From positions 1 to 64,000 of the forward strand of contig CAWGVL010000078.1 in assembly GCA_963825845.1 (NCBI GenBank): a stretch of DNA of 64,000 nt, written 5' to 3'. Position 1 is the stretch's first letter. Each line of letters opens with the position of its first letter. The notes under the pieces are model-generated. The model made no database searches, was not told where the DNA came from, and saw nothing but the letters and a program-made list of their open reading frames with translations. Below are positions 38,936 to 49,193 of this stretch, piece by piece. The DNA is from DASQDN01 sp963825845 (GTDB lineage: Bacteria; Acidobacteriota; Terriglobia; Bryobacterales; Bryobacteraceae). Position numbers and translations under genes: made by a program.

Positions 38936-40359
38936 CTCGCCGACTTACCGAGTGTCACCAGCGTCTGCCCGTCAAAGGAACAGATCGGCTGACCTGCCCG
39001 GGACCGAAACCGGGATCTCCCTTAACGGTTCGCCCATGTTGATACTTGCCGGAAATATCGTTCAGGCTTCCATCAAAGTCGTAGTGCGCCGAGAGCCCGT
39101 CGCGGCTGATAGGAGCAGGCTTACCGGTCGAGCGTTCCACGCCATCGCGCCATCGCGTCGTTCACTTCTTTCGCGTCCAGCGCCGCCTCACGAGCCTTGA
39201 TGCCCGCGGCTTAGTTCCTTCTCTGTCTCTTCCTGCGCGGGCGGTCGGCAGCTTCAAAAAGGGCTTCGCATTGCCCGTGCGGCCATCCAGCCCCTTCTCA
39301 TCAACGTTGTTGAAGAACGCGAAGAACTGGTAGTACTCCTTGTGCGAAATGGGATCGTACTTATGCGTGTGGCATCGCGCGCAGCCCATCGTCAGGCCCA
39401 TCCAGGCATTAGAGGTTGTTTCGGCGCGATCGGCGACGTATTCGACAAGATATTCCTCGGGAATCGCGCCGCCTTCGAAGTTGATCATGTGGTTGCGATT
39501 AAAGCCGCTGGCGATCTTTCCTTCCACGCCCGCGTCCGGCAGCAGGTCGCCCGCCAGCTGCAGGGTCGTGAACTTGTCGAACGGCATGTTCGAGTTGAAC
39601 GCTTTGATCAGCCAGTCGCGCCACGGCCACATGTCGCGATGGCTGTCGATGTGAAAGCCATGCGTGTCGGCATAGCGGGCGACGTCCAGCCAGTCCATCG
39701 CCATTCGTTCTCCGTAATGCGGAGAGGAGAGCAGACGGTCAACTTGCTTTTCGTACGCGTCCGGTGATTTGTCCTTTACAAACGCCTCCACCTCCTCGAG
39801 CGTTGGCGGCAGTCCGGTCAGGTCGAAGCTAAGCCGGCGCAACAGCGTTCTTCGGTCTGCTTCGCCAGACGGAACCAGACCTTCCCGCTCGAGGCGAGCT
39901 TGTATGAAGTGGTCGATCGGGTTCCGTAAAGCGCTGGTGTCTTTGACCGCCGGAAGTTCAGGGCGGTGGGGGCCGTGAACGCCCAGTGCGTTTGCCACTT
40001 GGCTCCCTCTTCGATCCAGCGCCGGACCACATCGATCTGCTTAGGGGTAAGCTCGCGGTCTGACATGGGAGGAGGCATCTTGCGGGCCTTCTCCGCGTGA
40101 TTGATTCGCTCGAACAGCAGGCTCTTACGGGATCTCCCGGTACGATCAGCGATCCATTCCGTGTACGGGCGAATGCGCCTTCCTTGGTATCGAGTCGAAG
40201 ACCGGCCATGCGGTGCTTCTCGTCCGGACCATGGCATTGGAAACAGTTGTCGGAAAGGATGGGCCGTACATCTCGACTGAAATCAACAGAGGGAGTAACA
40301 GGGAAGGCCGCAAGGGATCCCAGTAGGAAGGTAATCAGGAAGCGCGTGGACTGCTGCAT
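38936..40359 (-). pseudogene. DUF1549/DUF1553 cytochrome protein (first copy), cytochrome and DUF1549 part
   Basis: Starts at ATG 40359 with a leader (RFLITFLLGSLAAFPVTPSV), then a Planctomycete-type cytochrome c domain with haem motif CFQCH in VRPILSDNCFQCHGPDEKHR. After shifts near 40110 and 39990 the DUF1549 domain reads NPIDHFIQARLEREGLVPSG, RLSFDLTGLPPTLEEVEAFV, YGERMAMDWLDVARYADTHG and FHIDSHRDMWPWRDWLIKAF. A second CxxCH motif occurs in GLTMGCARCHTHKYDPISHK. The frame closes near 39162, and further readable sequence (HYDFDGSLNDISGKYQHGRT) leads into the LamG part. Four or more breaks in total. Confidence 0.75.
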
Positions 40360-40449
40360 TGAGGCACATTACCCATTGGGTCTGTCTCTTTATTATCGAA
40401 TAAAATCGCCCTGTTTGGGACAAAGGTTATCGGTAACTTAGACTACGAC

Positions 40450-40478
40450 TTGAGCGCCTCTACAGACTGATCTATCAT
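40450..40478 (+). promoter_or_regulatory. Promoter of the DUF1592-DUF1552 genes
   Basis: TTGAGC (40450-40455), a 17-base spacer and TATCAT (40473-40478) lie in the 130-bp gap between the divergent DUF1549/1553 gene and the cytochrome gene starting at 40490. An AAGGG box at 40484-40488 could serve as ribosome-binding site. The -10 to start distance is short, so the true start may be the second GTG (40493). Confidence 0.45.
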
Positions 40479-40489
40479 CGGTTAAGGGT

Positions 40490-41826
40490 GTGGTGAGAAT
40501 AACCATTTTCATTTTATTGGCGGGCGCTCTGATCGCCCAGGCTGCTGAGACGGTTTCGTTCTCAAAATCTTTGTATCCAGTGTTCGAGGCTGCCGCGTGC
40601 CGCTCTTGTCACAACACCGAGGGTGTCGCTTCCGGTACGAAGCTTCAGTTCCCTGAGCAGAATGCGTCAGCGGAACACATCGAAGCATTTGGCAAGTCGT
40701 TGGTGACACTGATCAACTCTAATGCGGTCGACGAATCGTTGCTGCTCAAGAAGCCGACGAATCGCATCGCCCACGCAGGCGGGGAGCGCATTCATCCGGG
40801 CAGTCGCGGAAGAAGCTGCTTTGAAGGCCTGGATCCAACGATTAACTGCTTTGAAGGGCGAGGAACTCGCGAAGGCGCTGCGATACCGCGAAGAAGAGGC
40901 GAAAGAAGGGGGTTCCGTCCCGGACGTTGCCGTTCGGCGCTTGACCCATAGTCAATACAACAATACCGTCCGTGACCTGCTCGGAGACCGCACGGCTCCC
41001 GCCACGCAGTTTCCCGCCGAAGATTTCGTAAACGGCTTCAAGAACCAATATCAAGCCCAGAACTTGTCGCCTCTTCTTGTAGAGGCGTATGGAACGGCAG
41101 CCGAGCGTTTGGCCAGGAATGCGTTCCGCCCAGGCTCCTCGAGCGGTTTGCTCACCTGCAAGCCCTCCGCCGCATGCCGCGCCCAGTTTATTCGAAGCTT
41201 TGGTCTGAAGGCCTTCCGGAGACCGCTCGAACCCGCTGAGCTGAAGCGCTACGAAGCTCTGTTCGTCAAGGAGAAGGACTTCACGAGCGGCGCCCGGCTC
41301 GTGGTCGAGGCGATGCTCCAGTCTCCGCATTTCCTATTCCGGCTGGAGGAGACAAACAATCCGCGCTGGAAGCCCTATGCTCGTGCGAGCCGCCTGTCGT
41401 ACGCTCTATGGGACACGACTCCGGATGACAAACTGTTGGCTAGCGCCAAGCAGGGTGAACTCGATACGCCTGAAGGTGTCGAAAAAGCTGCGCGCCGCAT
41501 GCTGGACAACCCAAAAGCGAAGCAGGCGCTGGACGAATTCATCTCGCAGTGGATGCGCTTCGATCGAGTTCTGACCTCCACCAAGGATCGCCGCAGGTTT
41601 CCGCAATATACTCGCGAGACGGCGATGGCTATGACGGAGGAAACACGCCGCTTCATCTCCGACCTTATCTGGAGGGAGCGGATTTCACAAAGCTCTTCAC
41701 CGCTGAGTACGGGTACGTCAATGCCGACCTTGCGAACATATACGGTGTACCCGCGCCGGCAACGCGAATTCACCAAAGTCGAATTTCCCCGCCGACTCCG
41801 AACGCGCAGGACTCCTCGGCCAGGCG
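40490..41826 (+). pseudogene. DUF1592/DUF1595 cytochrome c protein, N-terminal part (frameshifted)
   Basis: Signal peptide VRITIFILLAGALIAQA, then a cytochrome c domain with CRSCH in YPVFEAAACRSCHNTEGVAS. A one-base shift near 40780 leads to VRRLTHSQYNNTVRDLLGDR (DUF1587 start), PATQFPAEDFVNGFKNQYQA, AACRAQFIRSFGLKAFRRPL, FLFRLEETNNPRWKPYARAS and RLSYALWDTTPDDKLLASAK (DUF1595/DUF1592 blocks), then QWMRFDRVLTSTKDRRRFPQ. Further shifts near 41670 and 41760 give DFTKLFTAEYGYVNADLANI. This is the Planctomycete-type DUF1587-1592-1588-1585 architecture of exported multi-domain cytochromes. They pair with DUF1552 proteins, as here. Confidence 0.75.
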
Positions 41827-42336
41827 TTGTTTCTCGCTCTGAGTTCCCGACCAGACGAAACCTCACCGACCTCACGGGGACTGTTTATTCGCGAGCAATT
41901 TCTTTGTCAGCACGTTGCCGATCCGCCGCCAGGCGTAAACACGAATCTGCCGCCGGTTACCGAAGCGAAGCCGCAGACCAATCGGCAGCGCCTCGCCGAG
42001 CACACCCTCAATCAGAGTTGCGCAGGTTGTCATAACCTGATCGATCCGATCGGATTCGGCTTCGAAAAGTTCGATGCGATCGGCGGCCGTCGCGACAAGA
42101 TGAAACTGCCGGTTCTACGGCGAGAGCGCAAGGACCGCGAGACCCCGCCAAAATCGGTAGAACTCGATCTCGACACCACCGGGAACGTTGCCGGCATCGA
42201 GAAATCGAATTTCACTTCGCCGAAGGAACTCGGCGCAGTGCTGGCCGCGAGTCCACAGTGCCAGGAATGCGTGGTGAAACAGTACTTCCGCTACACCGCC
42301 GGCCGCACGGAGACGCCCGGGCCGACCGGCCGCTGA
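41827..42336 (+). CDS. DUF1588/DUF1585 C-terminal part of the DUF1592 cytochrome protein
   Basis: Continuation of the gene at 40490 in another frame. It reads RGLFIREQFLCQHVADPPPG, RQRLAEHTLNQSCAGCHNLI and DPIGFGFEKFDAIGGRRDKM, where CAGCH is a second haem motif, then DLDTTGNVAGIEKSNFTSPK and CQECVVKQYFRYTAGRTETP. After 42336 the neighbouring frame continues with DFRRSDFRFKELIISMV, which is the normal DUF1585 ending, up to about 42430. The stop at 42334 is thus likely a frame artefact. The next gene begins at about 42440. Confidence 0.75.
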   Translation: MFLALSSRPDETSPTSRGLFIREQFLCQHVADPPPGVNTNLPPVTEAKPQTNRQRLAEHTLNQSCAGCHNLIDPIGFGFEKFDAIGGRRDKMKLPVLRRERKDRETPPKSVELDLDTTGNVAGIEKSNFTSPKELGAVLAASPQCQECVVKQYFRYTAGRTETPGPTGR

Positions 42337-42439
42337 TCCGGAAGGTGCCGAGGATTTCAGGCGTTCCGACTTCCGGTTCAAAGAACTGATAATCTCAATG
42401 GTGACGATCGCGGGAATTTCCCGGCGAAGGAGGCGAGTC

Positions 42440-43784
42440 GTGTCGCAGGTAATCACTAAGCGGTCCCGAGTATCGCGCAGAGCGTTTCTGAAGGGAGTCA
42501 CCCTATCGGGAACAGCCATTCAGGTCGGGCTGCCCCCGCTGGTGACCATGTTCAATTCGCACCGGAACCGCTACGCCGCCGACGCCCCCGGAAAGGCCGA
42601 GAGCCGATCGAGAGCCGGTTCGTCTTCTGGTTCAACGGCAACGGCATCCCGGAGCGCTACTGGATCCCGAGCCGAAACCGGGCGCGATTTCGGCATGACG
42701 CCGTGCCTGGCGCCGCTCGCGCCATTCCGGAACGATATTCACGTCATCACCGGCTTCGATAACTCGGCCGCCGGCATGCCGGGCCCCGGCAATGGCCATC
42801 ACAAGTCCATGAGCGGCGCTGATGACTTGCACGCCGTTTACCGGACGCGGCGCGGGCGGCCCCTCGATCGATCAGGCGATAGCGTCGAAAATCGGCGCCG
42901 AATCGCGCTTCCGTTCGTTGCAGATCGGTGTCTCCCAGGAATCGTTCGGAGAGAGCATTCAGCGCAACATGAGCTGGTCTGGCTACGATCGCCCGCTGCC
43001 TCCGGAAATGCTGCCGCGACCGGCTCTTTGACCGGCTATTCGGCGGCGGGAAGAAGGCTGGGTCAATCGCAAGCGGAGCATCCTGGATGCGGTACGCGAG
43101 GATGCCGCTGCATTGCAGAAGGGTCTGCCGAAAGACGACGCAGCTGCGCGTCGACGAGCAACTGTCGTCCGTCCGCGACATCGAGCGCGCATCACGGGCC
43201 TGCCGCCCGAGTACCGCCGGATCGATCCGCCGGAGTATGACGGCGACATGAAGGATTGGCCGCGCATCGCCAAGCTGCAGAGCGATCTGCTGGCGCAAGC
43301 GCTGGTAACACGGCAGACGCGAGTTGCCTCCTACATGCTCACCGAAGGGCCAAGGGCTTTCCCGGTTCCCATGGCTCGGGCTACACCGCGGCGCGGCACC
43401 ACGACTACACCCACGCCGATGGCCGTGCGCCGGGAGCGGACGGCGCCGAAGGTCAGCGCATATTGCGTGACATCTGCCGCTGGCACGTGGAAGAGTTCGC
43501 ATACTTGCTGGCGCAAACTGCATTCGATTCCCGAAGGAGATGGAACCGTACTCGACCACACCTGCCTGCTCTATGTCCACGAGCATGCCGAAGCAAACCC
43601 GCACAAGAACAGCGGTCTCGCAATGATCGTGGCCGGACATGCCGGACGCCTTGCGACAGGCATGCACTCGAAGGTGACAGGGACAGTAGGCGACCTCTAC
43701 GTTACCGTAGCCGACGACGTGCTCAACGCAGGTATCGGCAAGTTCCCGACGGCCACTCGGAAAATTTCCGAGATACTCGCCTAG
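42440..43784 (+). pseudogene. DUF1552 protein, multiply frameshifted
   Basis: GTG 42440 with GGAGG at 42429-42433 gives MSQVITKRSRVSRRAFLKGV, a Tat leader. Pieces in several frames follow: RFVFWFNGNGIPERYWIPSR, TPCLAPLAPFRNDIHVITGF, DNSAAGMPGPGNGHHKSMSG, GGPSIDQAIASKIGAESRFR, SLQIGVSQESFGESIQRNMS, PEYRRIDPPEYDGDMKDWPR and a long last piece from about 43540 (GDGTVLDHTCLLYVHEHAEA, NSGLAMIVAGHAGRLATGMH, ending TATRKISEILA). This is the full DUF1552 order, a sulfatase-fold exported protein always paired with DUF1592-type cytochromes. At least six indels; this is one of the most damaged genes of the window. Confidence 0.72.
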
Positions 43785-43805
43785 GACATTCAGGAGACCA
43801 GATCG

Positions 43806-45437
43806 ATGACCCGCCTGGCGTTCGCACTACTCGTGTGTTCGATTGCGGCCCTGCATGCCCAGGAGCAGCAATATGACCTTATCGTTGCCAACGGTATGGT
43901 CATGGATGGAACTGGCGGGGAAGCACGTCGGGCGGATGTTGGTGTGCGCGCCGGAAAGATCGCGGCCATTGGTGACCTGAGCAAAGCGCAGAGTAAACGT
44001 ACCATCGATGCTCGTGGACTCACGGTGGCTCCGGGGTTCATCGACATGCATAACCACTCGGATGATCTGCTGCTGCAGGAGCCCAAGTGTGAAAGCATGA
44101 TCCGCCAGGGAGTAACCACCATGGTCCTGGGCGAAGGCGGGTCCGCGGGACCCATAAAGCCCGGACGCGATCCCTGGACTACCCTCGGCGGCTATTTCGA
44201 CCACGTGGAAAAGAAAGGCGTAGCCGCGAACATCGCGTCCTATGTTGGCCAGACGCAAATCTGGACCTACGTCAAAGGCTTCGCCTTGGAACCCGCCTCG
44301 GCAAAGGACATGGATGCCATGAAAGCCGAGGTGGAGAAAGCGATGAAGGAGGGAGCCATGGGGCTTTCGACATCGCTTTTGATGCCTCCTTCGAGTCTCA
44401 TCACGACCGACCAACTGATCGAACTCGCGAAAGTCGCGAGCAGGTACGGCGGCATCTACTCCACACACATGAGGGACGAAGGAGCGGGTGTCTTCCGGTC
44501 AGTGGAGGAGGCGATCAACGTCGGAAGGGGCGCCAAAATCCGCGTGGACATGATTCATTTGAAGATAGCGGACAAGAAGTTCTGGGGCCAGATGAACGAG
44601 ATCGTATCCATGATCAACAAGGCCCGCGCCGAAGGCTACGACATACGCGCGAACGTGTATCCCTATACCGCCGGGCAGAACAATCTTCGCGCCATCATCC
44701 CACCTTGGGCCCATGACGGCGGCAATGAAAAAATGCTGGAGCGGCTTCGGAATCCGGAACTCCGCGCGAAAATGAAGAAGGACATCCTCAACGGCCTCCC
44801 GAACTGGTACAACCACTATCTCGCGATCGGCGACTGGAATGGAATGCTTCTCGTATCGATGCAGAACGAGAAGAACAAGCCGTTCGTCGGCAAACGAATG
44901 AGTGACCTCATAAAGGCCAGGGGCGGAGATCCTGTTGACGTTCTATTCGACGTACTCCTCGAAGAGAACGGCAGCGTGGGTACCGTGTACTTCCATCACA
45001 CCGAAAAAGACATGCAGTACGCGCTGAAACAGCCGTTCACTTCGATCGGTTCCGATGGTTCCGCGATGAGCCCGGAAGGTTCGCGCGGCAAATCAAATCC
45101 ACATCCGCGATCGTACGGGACATTTCCTCGTGTGCTGGGCCGCTACGTCCGTGAGATGAAGGTGGTCACCCTGCCGGAAGCAGTCAAAAAGATGACCAGC
45201 ATGAATGCCGACAAGATCAACATCAAGGACCGCGGACTGCTGAAAGAAGGCTATTGGGCGGACATCGCGATTTTCGATCCGAATACGGTGGCTGATAAGG
45301 CTACTTTCCTTCAACCTCACCAATATCCCGTCGGAATTCCGTACGTCGTCGTGAACGGCCAAATCGTGTTGGATAACGGAAACCACACGGGCGCGATGCC
45401 CGGCAAGGTAATTCGTGGTCCTGGCTACGGGAAGTAG
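43806..45437 (+). CDS. N-acyl-D-amino-acid deacylase (D-aminoacylase family), exported
   Basis: 543 residues, undamaged. Signal peptide MTRLAFALLVCSIAALHAQ, then the composite beta-sandwich and amidohydrolase barrel. Metal ligands: H82 and H84 in GFIDMHNHSDD, C95 in LQEPKCESMIRQGVTT (the bridging Cys typical of D-aminoacylases), His in IYSTHMRDEGAG and in VDMIHLKIADKK, and the catalytic Asp in SIGSDGSAMSPEG. These zinc enzymes remove the acyl group from N-acyl-D-amino acids. ATG 43806 follows GGAGACC. It begins 21 bp after the DUF1552 gene, so it is probably cotranscribed with the DUF1592/1552 pair. The stop lies 3 bp from the convergent leucine-rich-repeat gene. Confidence 0.87.
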   Translation: MTRLAFALLVCSIAALHAQEQQYDLIVANGMVMDGTGGEARRADVGVRAGKIAAIGDLSKAQSKRTIDARGLTVAPGFIDMHNHSDDLLLQEPKCESMIRQGVTTMVLGEGGSAGPIKPGRDPWTTLGGYFDHVEKKGVAANIASYVGQTQIWTYVKGFALEPASAKDMDAMKAEVEKAMKEGAMGLSTSLLMPPSSLITTDQLIELAKVASRYGGIYSTHMRDEGAGVFRSVEEAINVGRGAKIRVDMIHLKIADKKFWGQMNEIVSMINKARAEGYDIRANVYPYTAGQNNLRAIIPPWAHDGGNEKMLERLRNPELRAKMKKDILNGLPNWYNHYLAIGDWNGMLLVSMQNEKNKPFVGKRMSDLIKARGGDPVDVLFDVLLEENGSVGTVYFHHTEKDMQYALKQPFTSIGSDGSAMSPEGSRGKSNPHPRSYGTFPRVLGRYVREMKVVTLPEAVKKMTSMNADKINIKDRGLLKEGYWADIAIFDPNTVADKATFLQPHQYPVGIPYVVVNGQIVLDNGNHTGAMPGKVIRGPGYGK

Positions 45438-45440
45438 AAC

Positions 45441-46325
45441 CTAGTAAAGAACCTGGGTCTTTGGCAATTTCTTCCGCAGGTCAGCCAATCCCTGTTCGGT
45501 GATCCCCGTACCCTTCAGATCGAGCACTTGCAGGTTGGCAAAGGCAGATAGCACTGGAACACTGTCGTCGGCGACGCGCTTACAGTTCTGAAGCACCAGG
45601 CGCTGGAGCTTGTTCAGGCCTTTCAGTTTCTCCAGGCTCCCAGCGGAGATAGCTCGCCCAGCCATTCTCAGCTCCCGCAACTCCGCCAGCGTAGCGATAG
45701 AATCCACGCCCGCCTCGGTCAAGGTTATCGACCAGAGGCCGGAATCGGTACGCTGCTCCCCGCCGACGTCGAGGTACGTAAGTTGGGGCAATTGGCGAAG
45801 CAGATGAACTCCGGCGTCCGTAAGCTTGTTCCCGCCGATGGTCAACTCACGAAGGCTCGTCATCGACGTCAGCCGGTCAAGACCGACGTCGGTCACTTCG
45901 GCGTACCCGATATCGAGAGACTCGATCGTCGGAACAGAAGCGACAAACTCGAGCGTCGTATCCGTGATCTTCGTACCGCGAACGTTGAGGCGTTTCAGGT
46001 GTTTCCAGCCCTTGATGATCGACATTCCATCGTCGGTAACCAGCTCGGCGAAGTACAGATTCAAATCGACGATCGTGTTGGCCGGCTTAAGAGCGCGCAA
46101 ACCGCGATCTGTCACTCGCGAAAGCGATAGATCGAGTGCCTTTAAGTCCGGGATCTTCGCGATCTCTACGAGATCGACATCCGTTACCCAGCTCGATCGC
46201 AAATCGACGCCCGTGATTCGCCCGGCGTTATCGTGGAGAACGACTCCGCCGGCATCCGTAATCCACTTGGGATCCGTAGCTGCGAGACAGCTTAAGGCCA
46301 CAAATAGAAACAGCGCGTGTCTCAT
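45441..46325 (-). CDS. Exported leucine-rich-repeat protein
   Basis: 294 residues with signal peptide MRHALFLFVALSCLAA. A short entry module (DPKWITDAGGVVLHDNAGRI) is followed by about nine LRRs of the 'TDxGLxxLxxLxxLxxLDLxxT' type: VTDRGLRALKPANTIVDLNL, KHLKRLNVRGTKITDTTLEF, VTDVGLDRLTSMTSLRELTI, LTDAGVHLLRQLPQLTYLDV, and the end ITEQGLADLRKKLPKTQVLY. ATG 46325 is chosen because it gives the signal peptide; the frame stays open to 46382. It lies two bases after the larger LRR gene stop, as an operon. Such proteins bind proteins or glycans; no partner is visible. Confidence 0.85.
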   Translation of the reverse strand: MRHALFLFVALSCLAATDPKWITDAGGVVLHDNAGRITGVDLRSSWVTDVDLVEIAKIPDLKALDLSLSRVTDRGLRALKPANTIVDLNLYFAELVTDDGMSIIKGWKHLKRLNVRGTKITDTTLEFVASVPTIESLDIGYAEVTDVGLDRLTSMTSLRELTIGGNKLTDAGVHLLRQLPQLTYLDVGGEQRTDSGLWSITLTEAGVDSIATLAELRELRMAGRAISAGSLEKLKGLNKLQRLVLQNCKRVADDSVPVLSAFANLQVLDLKGTGITEQGLADLRKKLPKTQVLY

Positions 46326-46327
46326 GT

Positions 46328-48321
46328 CTACGTTTTCCTCCGGTTGGGTAGAGCGGAATCTCGATCCCAGATCACTCGGCAATTCGGAAGCGCCGACTTG
46401 ATCCGATTGACACCCTCTTCAGTGACCAGCGTGTGGTACAGGTTCAATACGCCGAGCTTCTTCAGCGAGATCAGCGTGTCCACTGCTTCATCGCTGACGT
46501 TGGTGGAATCAAGCGTAAGCTCATGCAGTTCCGTCAAGCTGCGGAGCTCAGCAACACTCTTGTTATCGACGGACGTGTAATCCAGATTGAGATACTCCAA
46601 CTTGACGAGGGTACCGACAGCGGCAACCGCGCCCGCTCCCGACCGAGTCCTCGCTAACTGCAGGCGTTCGAGGTTGATCAGCGGCTTTAACTGCTCAACC
46701 GCCTTGTCGCTGAATCGACCGTAATTCAGCGTTAGCCGCCGGAGGCTCGTCATTGATGCAATGTGGCGCAGCGCCTCATCGCCGAGATCGGTCGAGTTCA
46801 GATCCAGCGACACCAACCGCGTCAACGGCGCCAGTTGCGCAAGACCCGCATCAGTGATATCGGAGTGGCCTAAGGACAAACGCTCCAAGCTGGTGATCGC
46901 GGCGATATGCGGGAGTCCCTCATTCCGGATCGTGCAGCCATTCAAGTCGAGTTCCTCCAGCGCAGTCAGCTCCTTCAAGTGAACCAATCCGGGACCATTC
47001 ACGAGCGTGTTCGGCATCCGCAGGACCCGCAGGGCGCGCAAGCCGGCGAGAGGCGCCAATCCGTTGTCAGATACCGTCGTGTTGCCGATGTCGAGTTCCT
47101 TCAGCCCTTGCAGTTTCGCGACCTGCTGAACCCCGAGATCCCCGATCTCCGTTGCGTTCAGATTCAGCTTCTCGATCGTCGGTATCGCCGCCAGATAGGC
47201 GACCTGCGCGTCGCTGATTCGAACCGCTTCGAGCGATACGGATCGCAACCGTCCGCCAGCGAGGTCCGCCGCCCCACCGAGCGAAACGACCCAGTCGGCT
47301 ACGGCTTTGTCACCCGTCCCCGCGGGCTGAGCATTCTTCTTGCCCGCTTGCACCCCGACACCACTGACAAACTCTATGTGCGCAGTAGGATGAACGGCGC
47401 GAAACGACTCGACACCACTCGACGTGACACGACTGTATCGCAGATCAAGGCTCGTCAGTTCTTTCAGCGCTGCCAGCCGCGATAGCCCCGCGTTCGTCAC
47501 GCGACTGCGGTACATGTTCAATTCCCGCAGGTTCGGCATCCCCGCGATAACGTCGATGCTCTCATCCGTGAGCGGAGCCCCGAGCACGTTTAGCTTGCGA
47601 AGATTCTTCAGGTCTCGCAGATAAGCGATACCGCGATCGGTAATCTTGGTGCCATATAAGTCCAGTTCTTCGAGATTCTTCAGCCCGCTGAGGTGCCGGA
47701 GACCCTCATCCGTAACGAGCGTATCTCTGACGTAAAGCCGCCTCAACTCCGTCATACCCGCCACTGCCTTCATCGAGTCGTCATTGAAACTCGCATTGTT
47801 GACATCGAGCGAGCGAAGATTCACGAACGGAGCCAGGCTGTCTTTCGTAATCCGGCACTGGGCGCAGCGCAGTTCTTTCAACTGTGTGAGCCCCTGCAGT
47901 TGCTGGATGCCCTCGTCCCGAACGTTCACATGGGTAAGAAAATGAAGGGAGAACTGCAGTTTTTCGAGATTCTTCAGCCCGGCAAGAAACTTCAATTCCG
48001 CATTAGCGTTCAGCCGCGAACCCGCTCCTGGATTCCAACTCGGGCCCGGCAGATACAACTCTTTCAGGCCTGTAAGTCCGCTGATCTTCTCGAGTTCTTT
48101 CGGCTCGATGATCGTGCCAGTCAGGTCGACGCCTGAGATCTGCAGGTCACCCGCGGGCAATAATGTCACATTCCCGATCGGATACGGGTGCCGCCGATCA
48201 TCACTCGGCCGCCTTGTCGGATAACCCATTCGGCTACATCACGCTCGGACGCGGCGAATCCTGGCGAACAACCGAGTGCCAGCAGGATGAGGGAGGTAAA
48301 TACGTGAGGGATACGATTCAC
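46328..48321 (-). CDS. Large exported leucine-rich-repeat protein (one frameshift near start)
   Basis: GTG 48321 gives signal peptide VNRIPHVFTSLILLALGCSP followed by the entry module ERDVAEWVIRQGGRVMIGGT. A one-base shift near 48185 joins PIGNVTLLPAGDLQISGVDL and the main frame, which is intact to 46328. Two blocks of LRRs follow, separated by a second copy of the entry module (DKAVADWVVSLGGAADLAGG). Repeats include LVTDEGLRHLSGLKNLEELD, KITDRGIAYLRDLKNLRKLN, VTNAGLSRLAALKELTSLDL, EIGDLGVQQVAKLQGLKELD and SDITDAGLAQLAPLTRLVSL. About 660 residues. A promoter lies at 48341-48370. The role is unknown; exported LRR proteins of this type are common in Planctomycetes and Acidobacteriota. Confidence 0.82.
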
Positions 48322-48340
48322 TGCTTGTGCTTTCGAATCT

Positions 48341-48370
48341 ATTGTATAAGTCGTGCTTCGGTCGTAGCAA
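48341..48370 (-). promoter_or_regulatory. Promoter of the LRR operon
   Basis: On the minus strand TTGCTA (48370-48365), an 18-base spacer and TACAAT (48346-48341) lie just upstream of the GTG at 48321. The short leader fits the start chosen for the large LRR gene. The divergent cupin gene begins at 48432, so both promoters share a gap of about 110 bp. Confidence 0.5.
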
Positions 48371-48431
48371 CCGGCGTCGCGAAGACTTGCGGAGCGTACG
48401 TTTCGCGAATACCCTTGGGGAGGAGGACACA

Positions 48432-48827
48432 ATGAAGGGATTCGCCGACAACATCGAAACCAGGACTGAGGAGAACTCCGATTTCCGCCGCGTGCTTTAC
48501 ACCGGTAAACACATGCAACTCGTGCTGATGTCGCTTAAGCCCGGTGAGGACATCGGTGAAGAGGTGCACCAGGATGCGGACCAGTTCTTCCGCGTTGAGG
48601 AAGGACAAGGTGAGGTCTGGATAGATGGCGCTAAGACGAACATCAAAAGCGAATTTGCCGTCATCGTTCCGGCAGGAGCTCGGCACAACGTAATCAATAC
48701 CGGCAATACACCCCTGCGAATGTATACGATCTATGCGGAGCCGCATCACCGGGACGGAACCGTGCATGCCTCGAAGGCTGATGCCGAGCGGGCCGAGGAG
48801 CACTTCGACGGGAAAACTACGGAATAA
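48432..48827 (+). CDS. Cupin-2 domain protein
   Basis: 131 residues. Single cupin barrel: motif 1 is GEEVHQDADQFFRVEEGQGE (H46 present, the second His replaced by Asp48, Gln51 near the Glu position), motif 2 is VIVPAGARHNVINTGNTPLR with His at the expected place. The 'H-x-D-x-D-Q-F-x-R-V-E-E-G' form defines a common small cupin subgroup of unknown substrate that usually binds a divalent metal. ATG 48432 has a strong GGAGGA site at 48422-48427; an upstream in-frame start at 48327 would run through the promoter region and is rejected. The stop is followed directly by the convergent DUF1501 gene. Confidence 0.87.
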   Translation: MKGFADNIETRTEENSDFRRVLYTGKHMQLVLMSLKPGEDIGEEVHQDADQFFRVEEGQGEVWIDGAKTNIKSEFAVIVPAGARHNVINTGNTPLRMYTIYAEPHHRDGTVHASKADAERAEEHFDGKTTE

Positions 48828-49193
48828 TCAACTGGCGAGCACATCTTTAACGACATTTCCATGCACGTCCGTCAATCGGAAGTGGCGGCCCTGATACTTG
48901 TAGGTCAGCCGCTTATGATCGATGCCCAGACAGTGCAGGATCGTCGCATGCAGATCATGAACGTGGACAGGATTTTCGACGATGTTATAGCTGAAGTCGT
49001 CCGTCGCGCCGTACGTCAATCCACCCTTCACACCGCCGCCTGCCATCCAGATCGTAAAACAACGCGGATGATGGTCGCGCCCGTAATCGTCGGACGTCAG
49101 CTTTCCCTGACAATACACGGTGCGACCGAATTCACCGCCCCAAACGATCAGGGTGTCATCCAGCAGACCCCTCTGCTTTAGGTCCTTCACCAA
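48828..49193 (-). CDS. DUF1501 protein (second copy), C-terminal part
   Basis: Continuation of the gene at 50206 after a one-base shift near 49220. It reads KQRGLLDDTLIVWGGEFGRT, DDYGRDHHPRCFTIWMAGGG, VKGGLTYGATDDFSYNIVEN and VHDLHATILHCLGIDHKRLT, ending HGNVVKDVLAS. All C-terminal DUF1501 blocks are present, including His-rich HHPRCF, which resembles a metal site of the alkaline phosphatase superfamily. Confidence 0.82.
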   Translation of the reverse strand: MVKDLKQRGLLDDTLIVWGGEFGRTVYCQGKLTSDDYGRDHHPRCFTIWMAGGGVKGGLTYGATDDFSYNIVENPVHVHDLHATILHCLGIDHKRLTYKYQGRHFRLTDVHGNVVKDVLAS

